Shown here: positions 1 to 10,813 of the stretch, in pieces
How positions within the stretch are numbered: position 1 is the stretch's first letter
Layout: each line of letters begins with the position of its first letter
NCBI RefSeq assembly: GCF_026183675.1
Contig: NZ_JAPIVK010000004.1
Span: 54,728 to 118,727 of the forward strand
DNA length: 64,000 nucleotides
Direction: 5' to 3'
Origin: Microbulbifer halophilus
GTDB taxonomy: Bacteria; Pseudomonadota; Gammaproteobacteria; Pseudomonadales; Cellvibrionaceae
Position numbers and translations under genes: made by a program
The notes under the pieces: model-generated
Told to the model about the DNA's origin: nothing
The model's input: only the letters and a program-made list of their open reading frames with translations
Database searches by the model: none

Positions 1-45
1 GGGGCCGTCCCGGTATCTGCTTAAGGGGGCTGAGTTTAAACGCGA

Positions 46-104
46 AATGATGAATGGTCACGGACCGGGCATTCCGCATTCTTCATTCGTCGCTCATCAC
101 TTCA
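46..104. repeat. Short ATGATGAATG / CATTCTTCATTC intergenic repeat
   Basis: This short stretch next to the lacI-type stop codon combines ATGATGAATG with CATTCCGCATTCTTCATTC. Related words recur near 22303-22363, between lolB and ispE, and near 56241-56262, before ftsQ. It does not look coding. The role is unknown, and the similarity is approximate rather than exact. Confidence 0.35.
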
Positions 105-1144
105 ACGGGCGCCGGCCCACTGGAATCGCGCACTACCAGTTCCGGGGTAAACTCGCGCCTGATACCCGCCTCCTTGCTGGCCGAGCCGCTCTCCGCGCCC
201 TTGCCGCGGGTTCGGCTCAACAGCAGCGCGGCGGCGCACTTGGCGATTTCGTTGTTGGGCTGGTGGGCGGTGGTCAGTTTGGGCCAGGTCTGGCGGGAGA
301 AGGGGCTGTCCTCGAAGCCGACGATGGAGAGCTGTCCGGGAATGTCGATATTCATCAGGCGGGCGGCGAAGAGGGCGCCGGCGGCCATTTCATCGTTACT
401 GGCAAAAATGGCGGTGGGTGGCTGGTCCGACTGCAGCAGTTTCTTGGCGCCGCTGACACCCGAGTCAAACGAATACTCCCCCTTCAGGACCAGCCCCTCT
501 TCGAGGGAAATACCGGCAGTTCGCATGGCGCGGCGATAGCCGTCCAGGCGGCCGTAGGTGGAAACGTGCTCCTCGCCACCACAGAGAAAACCGATACGCC
601 GGTGGCCATGCTCCAGCAGGTGCCGGGTCAGGTCGTAGGCGGCGGCGCTGTCTTCCACCTGAATACAGTTGCCCTCATCTTCCAGCGCCGCTTCGCTGGA
701 GACGATACGGATATAGTCGACCCCCAGGTGCCTGACAGTGTCGATCACCGATTGGGTTTCCGAGAACGGCGGTGTCAGTACCAGGCCGGCGATCTTGGAG
801 TGTTCCACCAGGTCCTGCAGTTCCTCGTGTACTGCACCGGACCTGGAGTTGCTGGGGTGTATCAGCAGCTCGTAACCGCGCGCTTTGCAGGCATCGAGTA
901 TGCCGTTCTGCATGTCGATCACATAGTAGGCGTTCGGGTTGTCGTAGATAAACGCGATGGTGTAGGAGCGGGTACCGGCCAGGTTGCGCGCGGCGAGGTT
1001 GGGCTGGTAGTTGAGCTCCGCCACAGCCTCCATCACTTTCTTCCTGGTGGCGGGGCGCACGGAGGGTTCGTTGTTGATCACCCGGGAGACGGTCTTGATC
1101 GACACGCCGGCTCGCGCGGCGACATCGTTGATGGTCACTTTCAT
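83..1144 (-). CDS. LacI-family transcriptional repressor
   Basis: 353 aa, normal for the family. Residues 4-25 form the LacI helix-turn-helix (TINDVAARAGVSIKTVSRVI), followed by the hinge helix region (YQPNLAARNLAG). Residues 60-340 resemble a periplasmic-binding-protein sugar-sensing domain. The gene is divergent from pgi-edd-zwf-pgl-eda-gap-pyk. Palindromes of TGACAGCGCTGTCA type occur in the shared spacer (1424-1437) and before the TonB receptor gene (11145-11182), so it most likely represses sugar catabolism and outer-membrane uptake together and may repress itself. The effector sugar or sugar phosphate cannot be read from the sequence. In Pseudomonas a HexR (RpiR-type) regulator occupies the equivalent place beside zwf; none is present here. 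Confidence 0.9.
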   Translation of the reverse strand: MKVTINDVAARAGVSIKTVSRVINNEPSVRPATRKKVMEAVAELNYQPNLAARNLAGTRSYTIAFIYDNPNAYYVIDMQNGILDACKARGYELLIHPSNSRSGAVHEELQDLVEHSKIAGLVLTPPFSETQSVIDTVRHLGVDYIRIVSSEAALEDEGNCIQVEDSAAAYDLTRHLLEHGHRRIGFLCGGEEHVSTYGRLDGYRRAMRTAGISLEEGLVLKGEYSFDSGVSGAKKLLQSDQPPTAIFASNDEMAAGALFAARLMNIDIPGQLSIVGFEDSPFSRQTWPKLTTAHQPNNEIAKCAAALLLSRTRGKGAESGSASKEAGIRREFTPELVVRDSSGPAPVEVMSDE

Positions 1145-1384
1145 CTGTGGCGCTGGTCCTTATTGTGCGGGCTCTTCTGGCCGAATCCGGCATTTTAGCA
1201 GTAATGACGGCGGATTTATCGGCCTGGTCGCGGGAGCCTGGCGGTGGGCACTCCGGAGGCGTGCAAATTTGTGCCATACACAATCGTCACCATTCGTGGG
1301 TTCAAGTTTCGGGGGGCAGCGGTGAAGTGTCCCATCGGCAGGTACCCCGAACCCTCGGTTGTGAAGTTTTACTACAAATCAAAT

Positions 1385-1398
1385 TGACAGCGCTGCCC
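1385..1398. promoter_or_regulatory. Degraded LacI-type operator half-palindrome
   Basis: TGACAGCGCTGCCC keeps the left half and centre of the exact palindrome 39 bp downstream and loses the right half. As a second, weaker operator it could support looping or cooperative repression at pgi. Confidence 0.5.
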
Positions 1399-1423
1399 CT
1401 GTGTGGGAGTCTTCCACTGGAAA

Positions 1424-1437
1424 TGACAGCGCTGTCA
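1424..1437. promoter_or_regulatory. LacI-type operator, perfect 14-bp palindrome
   Basis: TGACAGCGCTGTCA is a perfect palindrome with the central CG typical of LacI-family operators. It lies 113 bp before pgi and is nearly identical to the paired sites before the TonB receptor gene. Assignment to the adjacent LacI-type protein is inferred from proximity. Confidence 0.75.
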
Positions 1438-1549
1438 ATATTGTTCCGGACCCGCTCGAGGCGATGGGATCCATGGCAGTGGCATAAGAAAGAACAATAA
1501 CCGGTCCCTGTCTCCCCCATGGCGGGGCCGCGACAATGGGGTTCTCACT

Positions 1550-3214
1550 ATGGATATCACCCGACTTCCCTCCTGGCAGCAACTGGAATCCCTGGCGCCG
1601 CAGATGCGGGCTCGCCATCTGCGCGAGCTGTTCGCCGGGGATCCGCGGCGGGGGCTGCGCTACTCGCTGGAACTGCCGGAATTCCTGTTCGACTACTCGA
1701 AGAATCTGGTCGATGATGAAGTTTTTGTAAAATTATTACAGTTGGCCCGGGATACCGGTCTGGAGGACTGGCGGACCGACCTGTTCTCTGGTGCGCCGAT
1801 CAACCGCACCGAGGGGCGTCCGGTTCTTCATCCGGCCCTGCGGGGTGGATTGCCGAATCCGGTCAGCCTGGACGGCGCGCCAGTGCAGGATCTGGTGGAA
1901 ACCGAGCTGGGGCGCTTGAAAGAGTTTGTAAATTTACTACATAATGGTGCCGTGACAGGATATACCGGCAGGCGCATCACCGATGTGGTCAATCTCGGGG
2001 TCGGCGGCTCCCATCTCGGTCCGGAAATGGTGATCGAGGCACTGCGGGCCCACCGTAGTGACGAGGTGCGGGTGCACTTTGTTTCCAATGTGGACGGGGC
2101 CCAGCTTGCGGATGTACTGGCCCGGCTGGATGTCGAGACCACCCTGTTTGCGGTGTCTTCGAAGACATTCACCACTGCCGAGACCATGACCAATGCACGC
2201 AGCGCGCTGCGCTGGCTCGGTGACCTGGCGCCGCGGACGCAGTTGCTGCGGCAACACTTTGTGGCGGTGACGGCCAGCCCGGAAAAGGCGCAGGCGTTCG
2301 GTATCGATCCCGGGCGCGTGTTCCGGTTCTGGGACTGGGTCGGCGGGCGTTTCTCGCTCTGGTCGGCGATCGGCCTGCCCATCGCCATCGCCCTGGGTTT
2401 CGAGCGCTTTCGCGAGTTGTTGGACGGGGCGGCCTCGATGGACCGGCATTTTCGCGAGGCGCCGCTGGAGGAAAATGCGCCGGTGCTGATGGCGCTGTTG
2501 AGCGTCTGGTACTGCACTTTCATGGGCTATCCGGCGCACGCCATTCTGCCTTACGAGCAGGCGCTGCATAGGCTGCCGGCGTATCTGCAGCAGGCGGAGA
2601 TGGAGAGCAACGGCAAATCTACCACCAGGGCGGGGGAGGAGGCCGGCTACGCAACCGGCCCGCTAATATGGGGCATGCTCGGTATCAACGGCCAGCACGC
2701 CTTTTACCAGTATCTGCACCAGAGCCCGGAAGTGGTGCCGGCGGATTTTATCGGCAGCGTTACACCGGGCCACGAGCTGGAAGGGCACCACGAGATTCTG
2801 CTGGCGAATATGTTCGCCCAGAGCCAGGCGCTGATGAACGGCGTCGATCGCGAACAGGTAAAGGCGGAACTGGCATCGAAAGGGTTGAGCGAAAAAGAGA
2901 TCGAACAACTGGCTCCCTACAAGGTGCACCGCGGCAGCAGGCCGAGCAACAGTATACTGTTGCGACAACTGAATCCCCGTTCGCTGGGCGCATTGATTGC
3001 GCTCTACGAGCACAAAATTTTTACACAGGGCGTCGTCCTGCAAATTTATTCTTTCGATCAATGGGGCGTGGAACTGGGCAAGGGGCTCGCCGCGGCACTA
3101 CAACCACAATTGGAGAGTGGTGAATTGCGCAGTCAGGATGCCTCCACCGCCCGCCTGATCGACTACTACCAGCGGGTAAGGAACGGCGCCGCAGCGCCGG
3201 AGACTGCCGGCTGA
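1550..3214 (+). CDS. pgi: Glucose-6-phosphate isomerase
   Basis: 554 aa cytoplasmic enzyme interconverting glucose 6-phosphate and fructose 6-phosphate. Visible marks are the phosphate-binding motif GVGGSHLGPEM (about 150-160), the signature GGRFSLWSAIGLP (about 265), the NGKSTTRAGE segment and the C-terminal signature YSFDQWGVELGKGL. It is the first gene of a seven-gene same-strand block. In this position it feeds fructose 6-phosphate, including recycled triose and gluconeogenic carbon, into the Entner-Doudoroff branch. The ATG has only a weak Shine-Dalgarno. Two AT-rich HexR-like palindromes lie inside the coding sequence and use TTA leucine codons, which are uncommon elsewhere in this GC-rich window. 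Confidence 0.96.
   Translation: MDITRLPSWQQLESLAPQMRARHLRELFAGDPRRGLRYSLELPEFLFDYSKNLVDDEVFVKLLQLARDTGLEDWRTDLFSGAPINRTEGRPVLHPALRGGLPNPVSLDGAPVQDLVETELGRLKEFVNLLHNGAVTGYTGRRITDVVNLGVGGSHLGPEMVIEALRAHRSDEVRVHFVSNVDGAQLADVLARLDVETTLFAVSSKTFTTAETMTNARSALRWLGDLAPRTQLLRQHFVAVTASPEKAQAFGIDPGRVFRFWDWVGGRFSLWSAIGLPIAIALGFERFRELLDGAASMDRHFREAPLEENAPVLMALLSVWYCTFMGYPAHAILPYEQALHRLPAYLQQAEMESNGKSTTRAGEEAGYATGPLIWGMLGINGQHAFYQYLHQSPEVVPADFIGSVTPGHELEGHHEILLANMFAQSQALMNGVDREQVKAELASKGLSEKEIEQLAPYKVHRGSRPSNSILLRQLNPRSLGALIALYEHKIFTQGVVLQIYSFDQWGVELGKGLAAALQPQLESGELRSQDASTARLIDYYQRVRNGAAAPETAG
1725..1741. promoter_or_regulatory. HexR-like palindrome inside pgi
   Basis: TTGTAAAATTATTACAG has half-sites TGTAA and TTACA separated by 5 bp, as described for HexR, the KDPG-responsive repressor of Entner-Doudoroff genes (TTGT-N-ACAA type). 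It encodes FVKLLQ with two consecutive TTA leucine codons. No hexR gene is in the window. Confidence 0.4.
1926..1942. promoter_or_regulatory. Second HexR-like palindrome inside pgi
   Basis: TTGTAAATTTACTACAT has the same geometry as the site 201 bp upstream, with one weaker half-site (CTACA). It encodes FVNLLH. Two such sites so close in a GC-rich gene are suggestive, but the evidence is sequence pattern only. Confidence 0.32.
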
Positions 3215-3232
3215 ACAACAGGCGAAAGGGTT

Positions 3233-5050
<1,818 letters not shown>

Positions 5051-5070
5051 GTGAGCGCGTACGGAATTCG

Positions 5071-5235
5071 GGTTTCGGAGTTCGAAATGCTTTTCGATGC
5101 CACAAGCCGGGGCGGGGAGCGCCTTTCTGTGACTGTCTGCGAGAGGGACCTCGCAGACAAGCCTACAGGGACGTATAGACGGCGTGTCCCAGAAAGGCGC
5201 TCCCCGCCCGGGCTGCCGAAACTGAACCCCGAAAC
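5071..5235. repeat. Palindromic element with conserved TACAGGGA core (copy 1)
   Basis: Arms at 5106-5129 and 5190-5213 match at 23 of 24 positions when inverted. They are flanked by shorter outer arms (5071-5090, 5221-5235) and enclose a small hairpin (TCTGCGA/TCGCAGA). The right part of the loop, TACAGGGACGTATAGACGGC followed by GTGTCCC, recurs in the element at 43497-43652, although the arm sequences there are different. It lies between edd and zwf, within the operon. Confidence 0.75.
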
Positions 5236-5277
5236 TTGAGTACAGAAAAACGCGATCCAACAACAGAGCAGAAAAAT

Positions 5278-6738
5278 ATGGCTAATGCTTTTGACATGGT
5301 GTTGTTCGGTGGCGGCGGGGACCTGTCGCTGCGTAAACTGATCCCGGCGCTCTACCGGGCGCACAAGGAGGGCGGCCTGGCTGAGGGCAGCCGCATCCTG
5401 CCCATTTGCCGCCGCCAGGGCGATGTGGACAAATATCTCGAGACCGCCCAGGACGCGCTGAAAAAACACCTGCGCGAGGGCGAATACAGCGAGTCCGTGT
5501 GGCGGGAGTTCAGCCAGATGCTGCGCGCGGTCAACGTGGATATTGCCAAACTGGACGAGCACTGGGACGAGTTGGCGGATATTCTCGGTGCCGACGAAGA
5601 GCGGGTGCGCCTCTTTTACCTGGCGATTCCGCCGGCGGTGTTCGGCATCTGCTGCGAAAACCTGTCCCTGAAGGGGCTGATCAACAGGCAGTCCCGCGTG
5701 GTGGTGGAAAAGCCGCTGGGCTACAACGCCCAGACCGCCGACGAGATCAACAGCAAGATCGCCACCTATTTCCCGGAAACCAGCATTTTCCGCATCGACC
5801 ACTACCTGGGTAAGGAAACGGTCCAGAACCTGCTGGCGTTGCGTTTCAGCAATGTGTTGTTCGAACACCTGTGGGATGCCAAGACCATCGACCATATCCA
5901 GATCAGCATTGCCGAGACCGTCGGTCTCGAAGGCAGGGCGGGCTTCTACGACGAGACGGGCGCGCTGCGGGATATGGTGCAGAACCACCTGTTGCAGCTG
6001 TTGTGCCTGATCGCGATGGAATCCCCCAACAGCATGTCGGCGAAGAATATCCGCGCCGAGAAAATCAAGGTGCTCGAGGCGCTGCGTCCGCTGGTGGGTG
6101 AAAAGGTGGACGAGAATATCGTCCGCGGCCAGTACGTCGCCGGCGGATACGACACCGAACTGGTGCCCGGCTATCTGGAAGAACTGGAGGCGGCCACCAG
6201 TAATACCGAAACCTTTGTCGCTATCCGCGCCCATATCGACAACTGGCGCTGGGCCGGAGTGCCTTTCTATCTGCGCACCGGCAAGCGCATGGAGAAGCGT
6301 TACGCGGAAATCGTGATCCAGTACAAGGATGTTTCCCACCACGTGTACGAGGAATCTGCAGGCCCGGTAGTCCCCAATCGCCTGGTGATCCGCCTGCAGC
6401 CGGAAGAGAGCATCAAACTGATGCTGATGGCGAAAAAGATGGACAGCCTCACCATGGAACTGCAGCCGGCAGAGTTGAACCTGACTTTGTCCGATACCTA
6501 CGACAGCTTCCGCAGCGACGCCTACAAACGCCTGATGCTGGACGCGGCCGCGGACAACCCGGCGCTGTTCATCCATCGGGAGGAAGTGGCTGCGGCCTGG
6601 GCCTGGGTGGATCCGATCATCGAGCACTGGCGCGAGACCGACAGCCAGCCGCAACTTTACCGCGCCGGAAGCTGGGGGCCGCAGGCCGCCAACGAGCTGC
6701 TGGAGCGGGACGGTCGCCACTGGTTCAACGCACAGTAA
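5278..6738 (+). CDS. zwf: Glucose-6-phosphate 1-dehydrogenase
   Basis: 486 aa from the ATG at 5278. This start is preferred over the in-frame TTG at 5236, which would add 14 residues partly encoded by the palindromic element. The enzyme oxidises glucose 6-phosphate to 6-phosphogluconolactone with NAD(P)+. The N-terminal dinucleotide motif (FGGGGDLSLRKLIPALY) is followed by the active-site signature RIDHYLGKE (about 180). Length matches Pseudomonas Zwf (about 489 aa). pgl follows after 27 bp, so the first two oxidative steps are co-transcribed. Confidence 0.95.
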   Translation: MANAFDMVLFGGGGDLSLRKLIPALYRAHKEGGLAEGSRILPICRRQGDVDKYLETAQDALKKHLREGEYSESVWREFSQMLRAVNVDIAKLDEHWDELADILGADEERVRLFYLAIPPAVFGICCENLSLKGLINRQSRVVVEKPLGYNAQTADEINSKIATYFPETSIFRIDHYLGKETVQNLLALRFSNVLFEHLWDAKTIDHIQISIAETVGLEGRAGFYDETGALRDMVQNHLLQLLCLIAMESPNSMSAKNIRAEKIKVLEALRPLVGEKVDENIVRGQYVAGGYDTELVPGYLEELEAATSNTETFVAIRAHIDNWRWAGVPFYLRTGKRMEKRYAEIVIQYKDVSHHVYEESAGPVVPNRLVIRLQPEESIKLMLMAKKMDSLTMELQPAELNLTLSDTYDSFRSDAYKRLMLDAAADNPALFIHREEVAAAWAWVDPIIEHWRETDSQPQLYRAGSWGPQAANELLERDGRHWFNAQ

Positions 6739-6765
6739 ACGCCCACCGGGCGAATGGAATTTCTC

Positions 6766-7476
6766 ATGGTAGAAGAAAAATTTTATTCCGATCGCGAGCG
6801 CCTGGTGCAGGCGCTGACCCAGGACTGCGCCAGCGCGTTGCAGAAGGGGATCAAGGAACACGGCCAGGCCAGTTTCATGGTTTCCGGCGGCAGCACCCCG
6901 GAGCCGGCCTATCGCGCCCTGTCCAAACGGCCGCTGCCGTGGCAGCAGATCAACGTCGCCCTTGTCGACGAACGCTGGGTGGAAAAAACGGAGAAGGGCA
7001 GCAATCAGGCGTTTATTGAAAAATGCCTGCTGCAGAACAACGCTGCCGAAGCACCTTTCCTGGGGATGAAAACGCCCCACGCCACCGCGGCCGAAGGCCA
7101 GGCCGATTGCGAGTGCGCCTACGGCGAGCTGCCGCGCCCGTTCGACATCTGCATTCTGGGCATGGGCGGCGACGGCCATACCGCCTCCCTGTTTCCCCAT
7201 GCACAGGGGCTGGAAGCGGCGCTGGACCCGGAGGCGACGCAACTGTGTCGTGCCATTACCGCGAAAAAAAGCGAGGTTACCGGCGAGCACACGGAACGCA
7301 TGACCCTGAGCCTCGCCGCGATCCTGCAGTCGCAGGATATAAAACTGCTGATTACCGGCGAGGAAAAACTCAAGGTCTACCGCGAGGCGCTGCTGGGCAG
7401 CGACGAACTGGCGATGCCGGTGCGCAGCATTCTCAAGCAGGGGCTGAAGCCGGTCACCGTCTACTGGGCACCGTAA
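6766..7476 (+). CDS. pgl: 6-phosphogluconolactonase
   Basis: 236 aa from the ATG at 6766; a second ATG at 6754 would add four residues and neither has a strong Shine-Dalgarno. It hydrolyses 6-phosphogluconolactone to 6-phosphogluconate. The glucosamine-6-phosphate isomerase-like fold shows in FMVSGGSTPEPAYRAL (about 30), VALVDERWV (about 65) and the LGMGGDGHTASLFP motif (about 130-143), which contains conserved Asp and His residues of this family. It sits between zwf and eda in the standard Pseudomonas-like order. Confidence 0.93.
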   Translation: MVEEKFYSDRERLVQALTQDCASALQKGIKEHGQASFMVSGGSTPEPAYRALSKRPLPWQQINVALVDERWVEKTEKGSNQAFIEKCLLQNNAAEAPFLGMKTPHATAAEGQADCECAYGELPRPFDICILGMGGDGHTASLFPHAQGLEAALDPEATQLCRAITAKKSEVTGEHTERMTLSLAAILQSQDIKLLITGEEKLKVYREALLGSDELAMPVRSILKQGLKPVTVYWAP

Positions 7477-7508
7477 AGAGGGCCCCGGCGGTTGCTATGG
7501 GGCCTGTT

Positions 7509-7529
7509 GTAGGGTGCGCCGCGCGCACC
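7509..7529. repeat. GTAGGGTGCGC-type repeat
   Basis: GTAGGGTGCGCCGCGCGCACC is a short imperfect palindrome between pgl and eda. Related sequences occur at 18618-18726 (two inverted copies) and 50939-50963. It is in the style of the widespread REP sequences of proteobacteria. Confidence 0.6.
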
Positions 7530-7555
7530 GTCGAGAAGGAAGCTGGAATTTAACG

Positions 7556-8188
7556 ATGCAAGACAATTTCTCCGAAGTACTCCAACAGGCCGGCGTCGTG
7601 CCGGTACTGGTTATCGATAAAGTCGAAGAGGCGCTGCCGCTGGCCCGGGCGCTGGTGGAAGGCGGCCTCAATGTGCTCGAAGTCACTCTGCGCACCGAGG
7701 CGGCCCTGGCCGCCGTGGAAGAGATTGCCAAACACCTGCCGGACGCCCATATCGGCACCGGCACCGTGCTCAATGGGGACGATGTCCAGCGTTCCGTCGA
7801 CGCCGGCGCGAGCTTCCTGGTGAGCCCGGGCGCGACAGAGTCCCTGCTGGACGCGGCGGACAAAACAGAGGTGCCGCTGCTGCCCGGCACCGCCAATCCC
7901 TCCGAAGTCATGCGACTGCTGGAGCGTGGCTATCGTTACCAGAAATTTTTCCCGGCCCAGGCCGCCGGCGGTGTACCGATGCTGAAGTCCATCGCCGGCC
8001 CGCTGGCCCAGGTGCAGTTCTGCCCCACCGGCGGTATCGGTCCGGGCAATGCTGCGGATTACCTGGCGCTGCCGAACGTAGTCTGTATTGGCGGCTCCTG
8101 GATGGCTGCACCCAAGCTGGTGCAGGAAAAAAACTGGGCGGAAATCACCCGCCTGGCAAAGGAAGCGAAGTCGCTGAAGGAGCAGTAG
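7556..8188 (+). CDS. eda: KDPG aldolase (2-keto-3-deoxy-6-phosphogluconate aldolase)
   Basis: 210 aa from the ATG at 7556; the open frame extends upstream to 7514, but that extension includes a repeat and no family residues. The enzyme cleaves KDPG to pyruvate and glyceraldehyde 3-phosphate, completing the Entner-Doudoroff pathway. Class I aldolase residues are in place: Glu42 in LEVTLRT, Arg46, and the Schiff-base lysine Lys130 in YRYQKFFPAQ. The phosphate-binding CPTGGI loop lies near 156-161. A purine-rich stretch (GAAGGAAGCTGGAA) precedes the start. Confidence 0.95.
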   Translation: MQDNFSEVLQQAGVVPVLVIDKVEEALPLARALVEGGLNVLEVTLRTEAALAAVEEIAKHLPDAHIGTGTVLNGDDVQRSVDAGASFLVSPGATESLLDAADKTEVPLLPGTANPSEVMRLLERGYRYQKFFPAQAAGGVPMLKSIAGPLAQVQFCPTGGIGPGNAADYLALPNVVCIGGSWMAAPKLVQEKNWAEITRLAKEAKSLKEQ

Positions 8189-8245
8189 GACACCGCTCCG
8201 GCTCCCGGGACTCGAGTAACAAATTTAAAAATTGAGGCTAGTGAG

Positions 8246-9277
8246 ATGAAAGTTAAAATTGCCATCAATGGCTATGGCCGCATCGGCCGCAATGTCACCC
8301 GCGCAATCTACGAATCCGGCTATGGCGATCGCGTGCAGTTGGTGGCCATCAACGACCTGGCACCGGTGGAAGCCAACGCGCACCTGACCCGCTACGACAC
8401 CATCCACGGCCGTTTCAACACCGATGTGGCTGTCGACGGCGAATCCCTGGTAATCGGCGGCGACCGCGTGCGCGTCTGCCAGGAGCGCGATCCGGCACAA
8501 CTGCCGTGGGAAGAGCTGGGTGTGGACTTGGTGCTGGAATGCACCGGCCTCTTCACCACCAAGGACACCGCGTCTGCGCACCTGGAAGCCGGCGCCGGGG
8601 CCGTTCTGATTTCCGCGCCCTCCAAGGATGCGGACCTCACCGTGGTCTACGGCGTAAACGATGACAAACTCACCTCGGATCACAAAATCGTATCCAACGC
8701 CTCCTGCACCACCAACTGCCTGGCGCCGGTGGCCAAGGCACTGCACCGCGAACTGGGTATCGAGCGCGGCTTCATGACCACCGTGCACGCCTACACTAAC
8801 GACCAGAACACCCAGGACGCAGTGCACAAGGATATCTATCGCGCCCGCGCCGCCGCCGACAACATGATCCCCACCAAGACCGGTGCCGCCGCCGCCGTGG
8901 GCCTGGTGCTGCCGGAACTGAAGGGCCTGCTGGATGGCATGGCTGTGCGCGTACCGGTGAACAATGTGTCCCTGGTGGACTGCCAGTTTATCGCCGGCCG
9001 CGAGACCACCGCCGAGGAAGTCAACGCAGCCATGCAGAAAGCCGCTGAGGCGAGTGGCGGTGTCCTGACCTTCTGCGACCAGCCGTTGGTGTCCTCGGAC
9101 TTCAACCATACCACCGCATCCAGCCACTTCGACGGCAACCAGACCCGCGTCAACGGCAACCTGGTGAAAGTCATGGCCTGGTACGACAACGAGTGGGGCT
9201 TCTCCCACCGCATGCTCGACACCAGCCTGGCCATAGCAGAAGCGCTGGAGCTGCAGAAAGCCACCGAACCCGCCTAA
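8246..9277 (+). CDS. gap: Glyceraldehyde-3-phosphate dehydrogenase
   Basis: 343 aa. It oxidises the glyceraldehyde 3-phosphate released by Eda to 1,3-bisphosphoglycerate. The N-terminal NAD-binding motif is [11 protein letters not shown]. The catalytic Cys154 lies in [12 protein letters not shown], with the partner histidine in [10 protein letters not shown] (about 181). Asp in VAINDL is the residue usually associated with NAD preference. A clear GAGG Shine-Dalgarno lies before the ATG. It is the sixth gene of the pgi-to-pyk block, a placement that fits glycolytic rather than gluconeogenic use. A 39-bp repeat separates it from pyk. Confidence 0.94.
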   Translation: MKVKIAINGYGRIGRNVTRAIYESGYGDRVQLVAINDLAPVEANAHLTRYDTIHGRFNTDVAVDGESLVIGGDRVRVCQERDPAQLPWEELGVDLVLECTGLFTTKDTASAHLEAGAGAVLISAPSKDADLTVVYGVNDDKLTSDHKIVSNASCTTNCLAPVAKALHRELGIERGFMTTVHAYTNDQNTQDAVHKDIYRARAAADNMIPTKTGAAAAVGLVLPELKGLLDGMAVRVPVNNVSLVDCQFIAGRETTAEEVNAAMQKAAEASGGVLTFCDQPLVSSDFNHTTASSHFDGNQTRVNGNLVKVMAWYDNEWGFSHRMLDTSLAIAEALELQKATEPA

Positions 9278-9290
9278 AAGGCACTTTTCC

Positions 9291-9329
9291 CTCCCCTCTC
9301 CCTCCGGGAGAGGGGCCGGGGGAGAGGGC
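9291..9329. repeat. 39-bp CTCCCCTCTCC repeat, copy 1
   Basis: This palindrome-rich repeat (CTCCCTCCGGGAG core) lies between gap and pyk. The same 39-mer recurs at 27461-27499 and, inverted with few changes, at 17371-17409 and 41891-41930. It is transcribed within the operon here and could form a stable RNA hairpin. Confidence 0.8.
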
Positions 9330-9376
9330 TTCTCCCCGGCTCCCCATACCCTGAACATAACTTCGAACTGGTTTTT

Positions 9377-10813
9377 ATGATCCGCCACACCAAAATCGTC
9401 GCCACTCTCGGCCCAGGCACCGACAAACCCCGCGTGATCGAGGAAATGGTCCGCGCCGGCGTCAATGTCGTGCGCCTGAACTTTTCCCACGGCAGCCCCG
9501 AAGACCACCGCAAGCGCGTGGAGGCCGTGCGCAGTGCCGCCACCGCCCAGGACAAGACGGTCGCCGTGCTCGGCGATCTGCAGGGCCCCAAGATCCGCAT
9601 CGCGCGCTTCGCCGAGGGCAGCATCTGGCTGGAGAACAACAGCGAATTCGCCCTGGACCTGGACTGCCCGCCGAACGGCGGCGACCAGACCCGGGTCAGC
9701 GTCGACTACCCGAGCCTGATCAGCGACTGCGAGACCGGCAATATCCTGCTGCTGGACGACGGCAAGATCCGCCTGGAAGTGACCGGCACCACACCGCAGA
9801 AGCTCTATTGCCGCGTGTTGCAGGGCGGCAAGCTGTCCAATAACAAGGGCATCAACCTGCTGGGCGGCGGCCTCTCCGCGCCGGCACTGACGGAAAAGGA
9901 CTACCGCGATATCAAACTGGCGGCGGAACTGGAAGTGGACTTCCTCGCCGTGAGTTTCCCGCGCTGCGCCGAAGATCTGGAAACCGCCCGCAGCGCCATG
10001 CAGGACGCCGGCAGCCAGGCCGCTATCGTGGCCAAGGTGGAGCGGGCGGAAGCCGTCGCCGACGACGAACAGATGGACAACCTGATCCTCGCCGCCGACG
10101 CCATCATGGTGGCCCGCGGCGACCTGGGCGTGGAGATCGGCGACCCGGCCCTGATCGGTGTACAGAAAAAGCTGATCAACCGTGCCAACGCCCTCAATCG
10201 CGGCGTGATCACCGCCACCCAGATGATGGAGTCCATGATCACCAGCCCCACGCCCACCCGCGCCGAAGTGATGGACGTGGCCAACGCCGTGCTGGACGGT
10301 ACCGACGCCGTGATGCTGTCTGCGGAGACGGCGGCCGGCGATTACCCGGTAGCGGCGGTGGAATCCATGGGCGAAGTCATCGTCGGTGCCGAACAGTACC
10401 TGGGTAGTGTATCGCGCCCGGCAGCCAGCCAGAGCGCCTCCGATCGCATCGACACGGTGATCGCCCAGGCCGCCATCGACGTGGCCGCGCGGGTCGAGAG
10501 CCTCTGCGCTGTGGCCGCACTGACCGAATCGGGCCGTACCCCGCGCATCATGTCCCGCGCCACCACCCAACTGCCGATCTACGCACTGACCCGCCACCCG
10601 CGAATCGCGCGCCAGTTGGTGCTGTTGCGCGGTGTGGAGCCGGTGGGTTTCGACCCGGCCTCGGTGCCGCTGGGCCACCTGACCGACTCGATTATCGAAG
10701 TGCTGGGCTCCCGCCTGGATCTGCACAAGGGCCAGCGGATCCTGATCACCCAGGGCGAGCGCCTGAATATGGGGGGTCACACCAACTCCATGCGCATCAA
10801 GGAAATCGAGTAA
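9377..10813 (+). CDS. pyk: Pyruvate kinase
   Basis: 478 aa, the usual bacterial length. It converts phosphoenolpyruvate and ADP to pyruvate and ATP. Family marks are the N-terminal TKIVATLGPGTDKP, the substrate segment VRLNFSHGS, the catalytic-lysine region IVAKVER (about 220), the Mg2+ site MVARGDLGVEI (about 250) and the ATQMMESMI helix (about 280). It closes the Entner-Doudoroff block, so the operon encodes lower-glycolysis steps at both ends (gap and pyk) but not phosphoglycerate kinase, mutase or enolase. Confidence 0.95.
   Translation: MIRHTKIVATLGPGTDKPRVIEEMVRAGVNVVRLNFSHGSPEDHRKRVEAVRSAATAQDKTVAVLGDLQGPKIRIARFAEGSIWLENNSEFALDLDCPPNGGDQTRVSVDYPSLISDCETGNILLLDDGKIRLEVTGTTPQKLYCRVLQGGKLSNNKGINLLGGGLSAPALTEKDYRDIKLAAELEVDFLAVSFPRCAEDLETARSAMQDAGSQAAIVAKVERAEAVADDEQMDNLILAADAIMVARGDLGVEIGDPALIGVQKKLINRANALNRGVITATQMMESMITSPTPTRAEVMDVANAVLDGTDAVMLSAETAAGDYPVAAVESMGEVIVGAEQYLGSVSRPAASQSASDRIDTVIAQAAIDVAARVESLCAVAALTESGRTPRIMSRATTQLPIYALTRHPRIARQLVLLRGVEPVGFDPASVPLGHLTDSIIEVLGSRLDLHKGQRILITQGERLNMGGHTNSMRIKEIE

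Larger units (their letters stand above)
1145..1549. promoter_or_regulatory. Divergent control region between lacI-type gene and pgi
   Basis: This 405-bp spacer has no convincing gene. It holds one exact operator palindrome (1424-1437), one degraded copy (1385-1398) and an imperfect inverted repeat TTGTGAAGTTTTACTACAA (1359-1377). Promoters for both divergent units must lie here, but no sigma70 hexamer pair is strong enough to name. Confidence 0.6.

Noticed and set aside
1359-1377. TTGTGAAGTTTTACTACAA as a HexR site
   Set aside because: The half-site spacing is 11 rather than about 9 and the left half is TGTGA; kept only as an unnamed inverted repeat.
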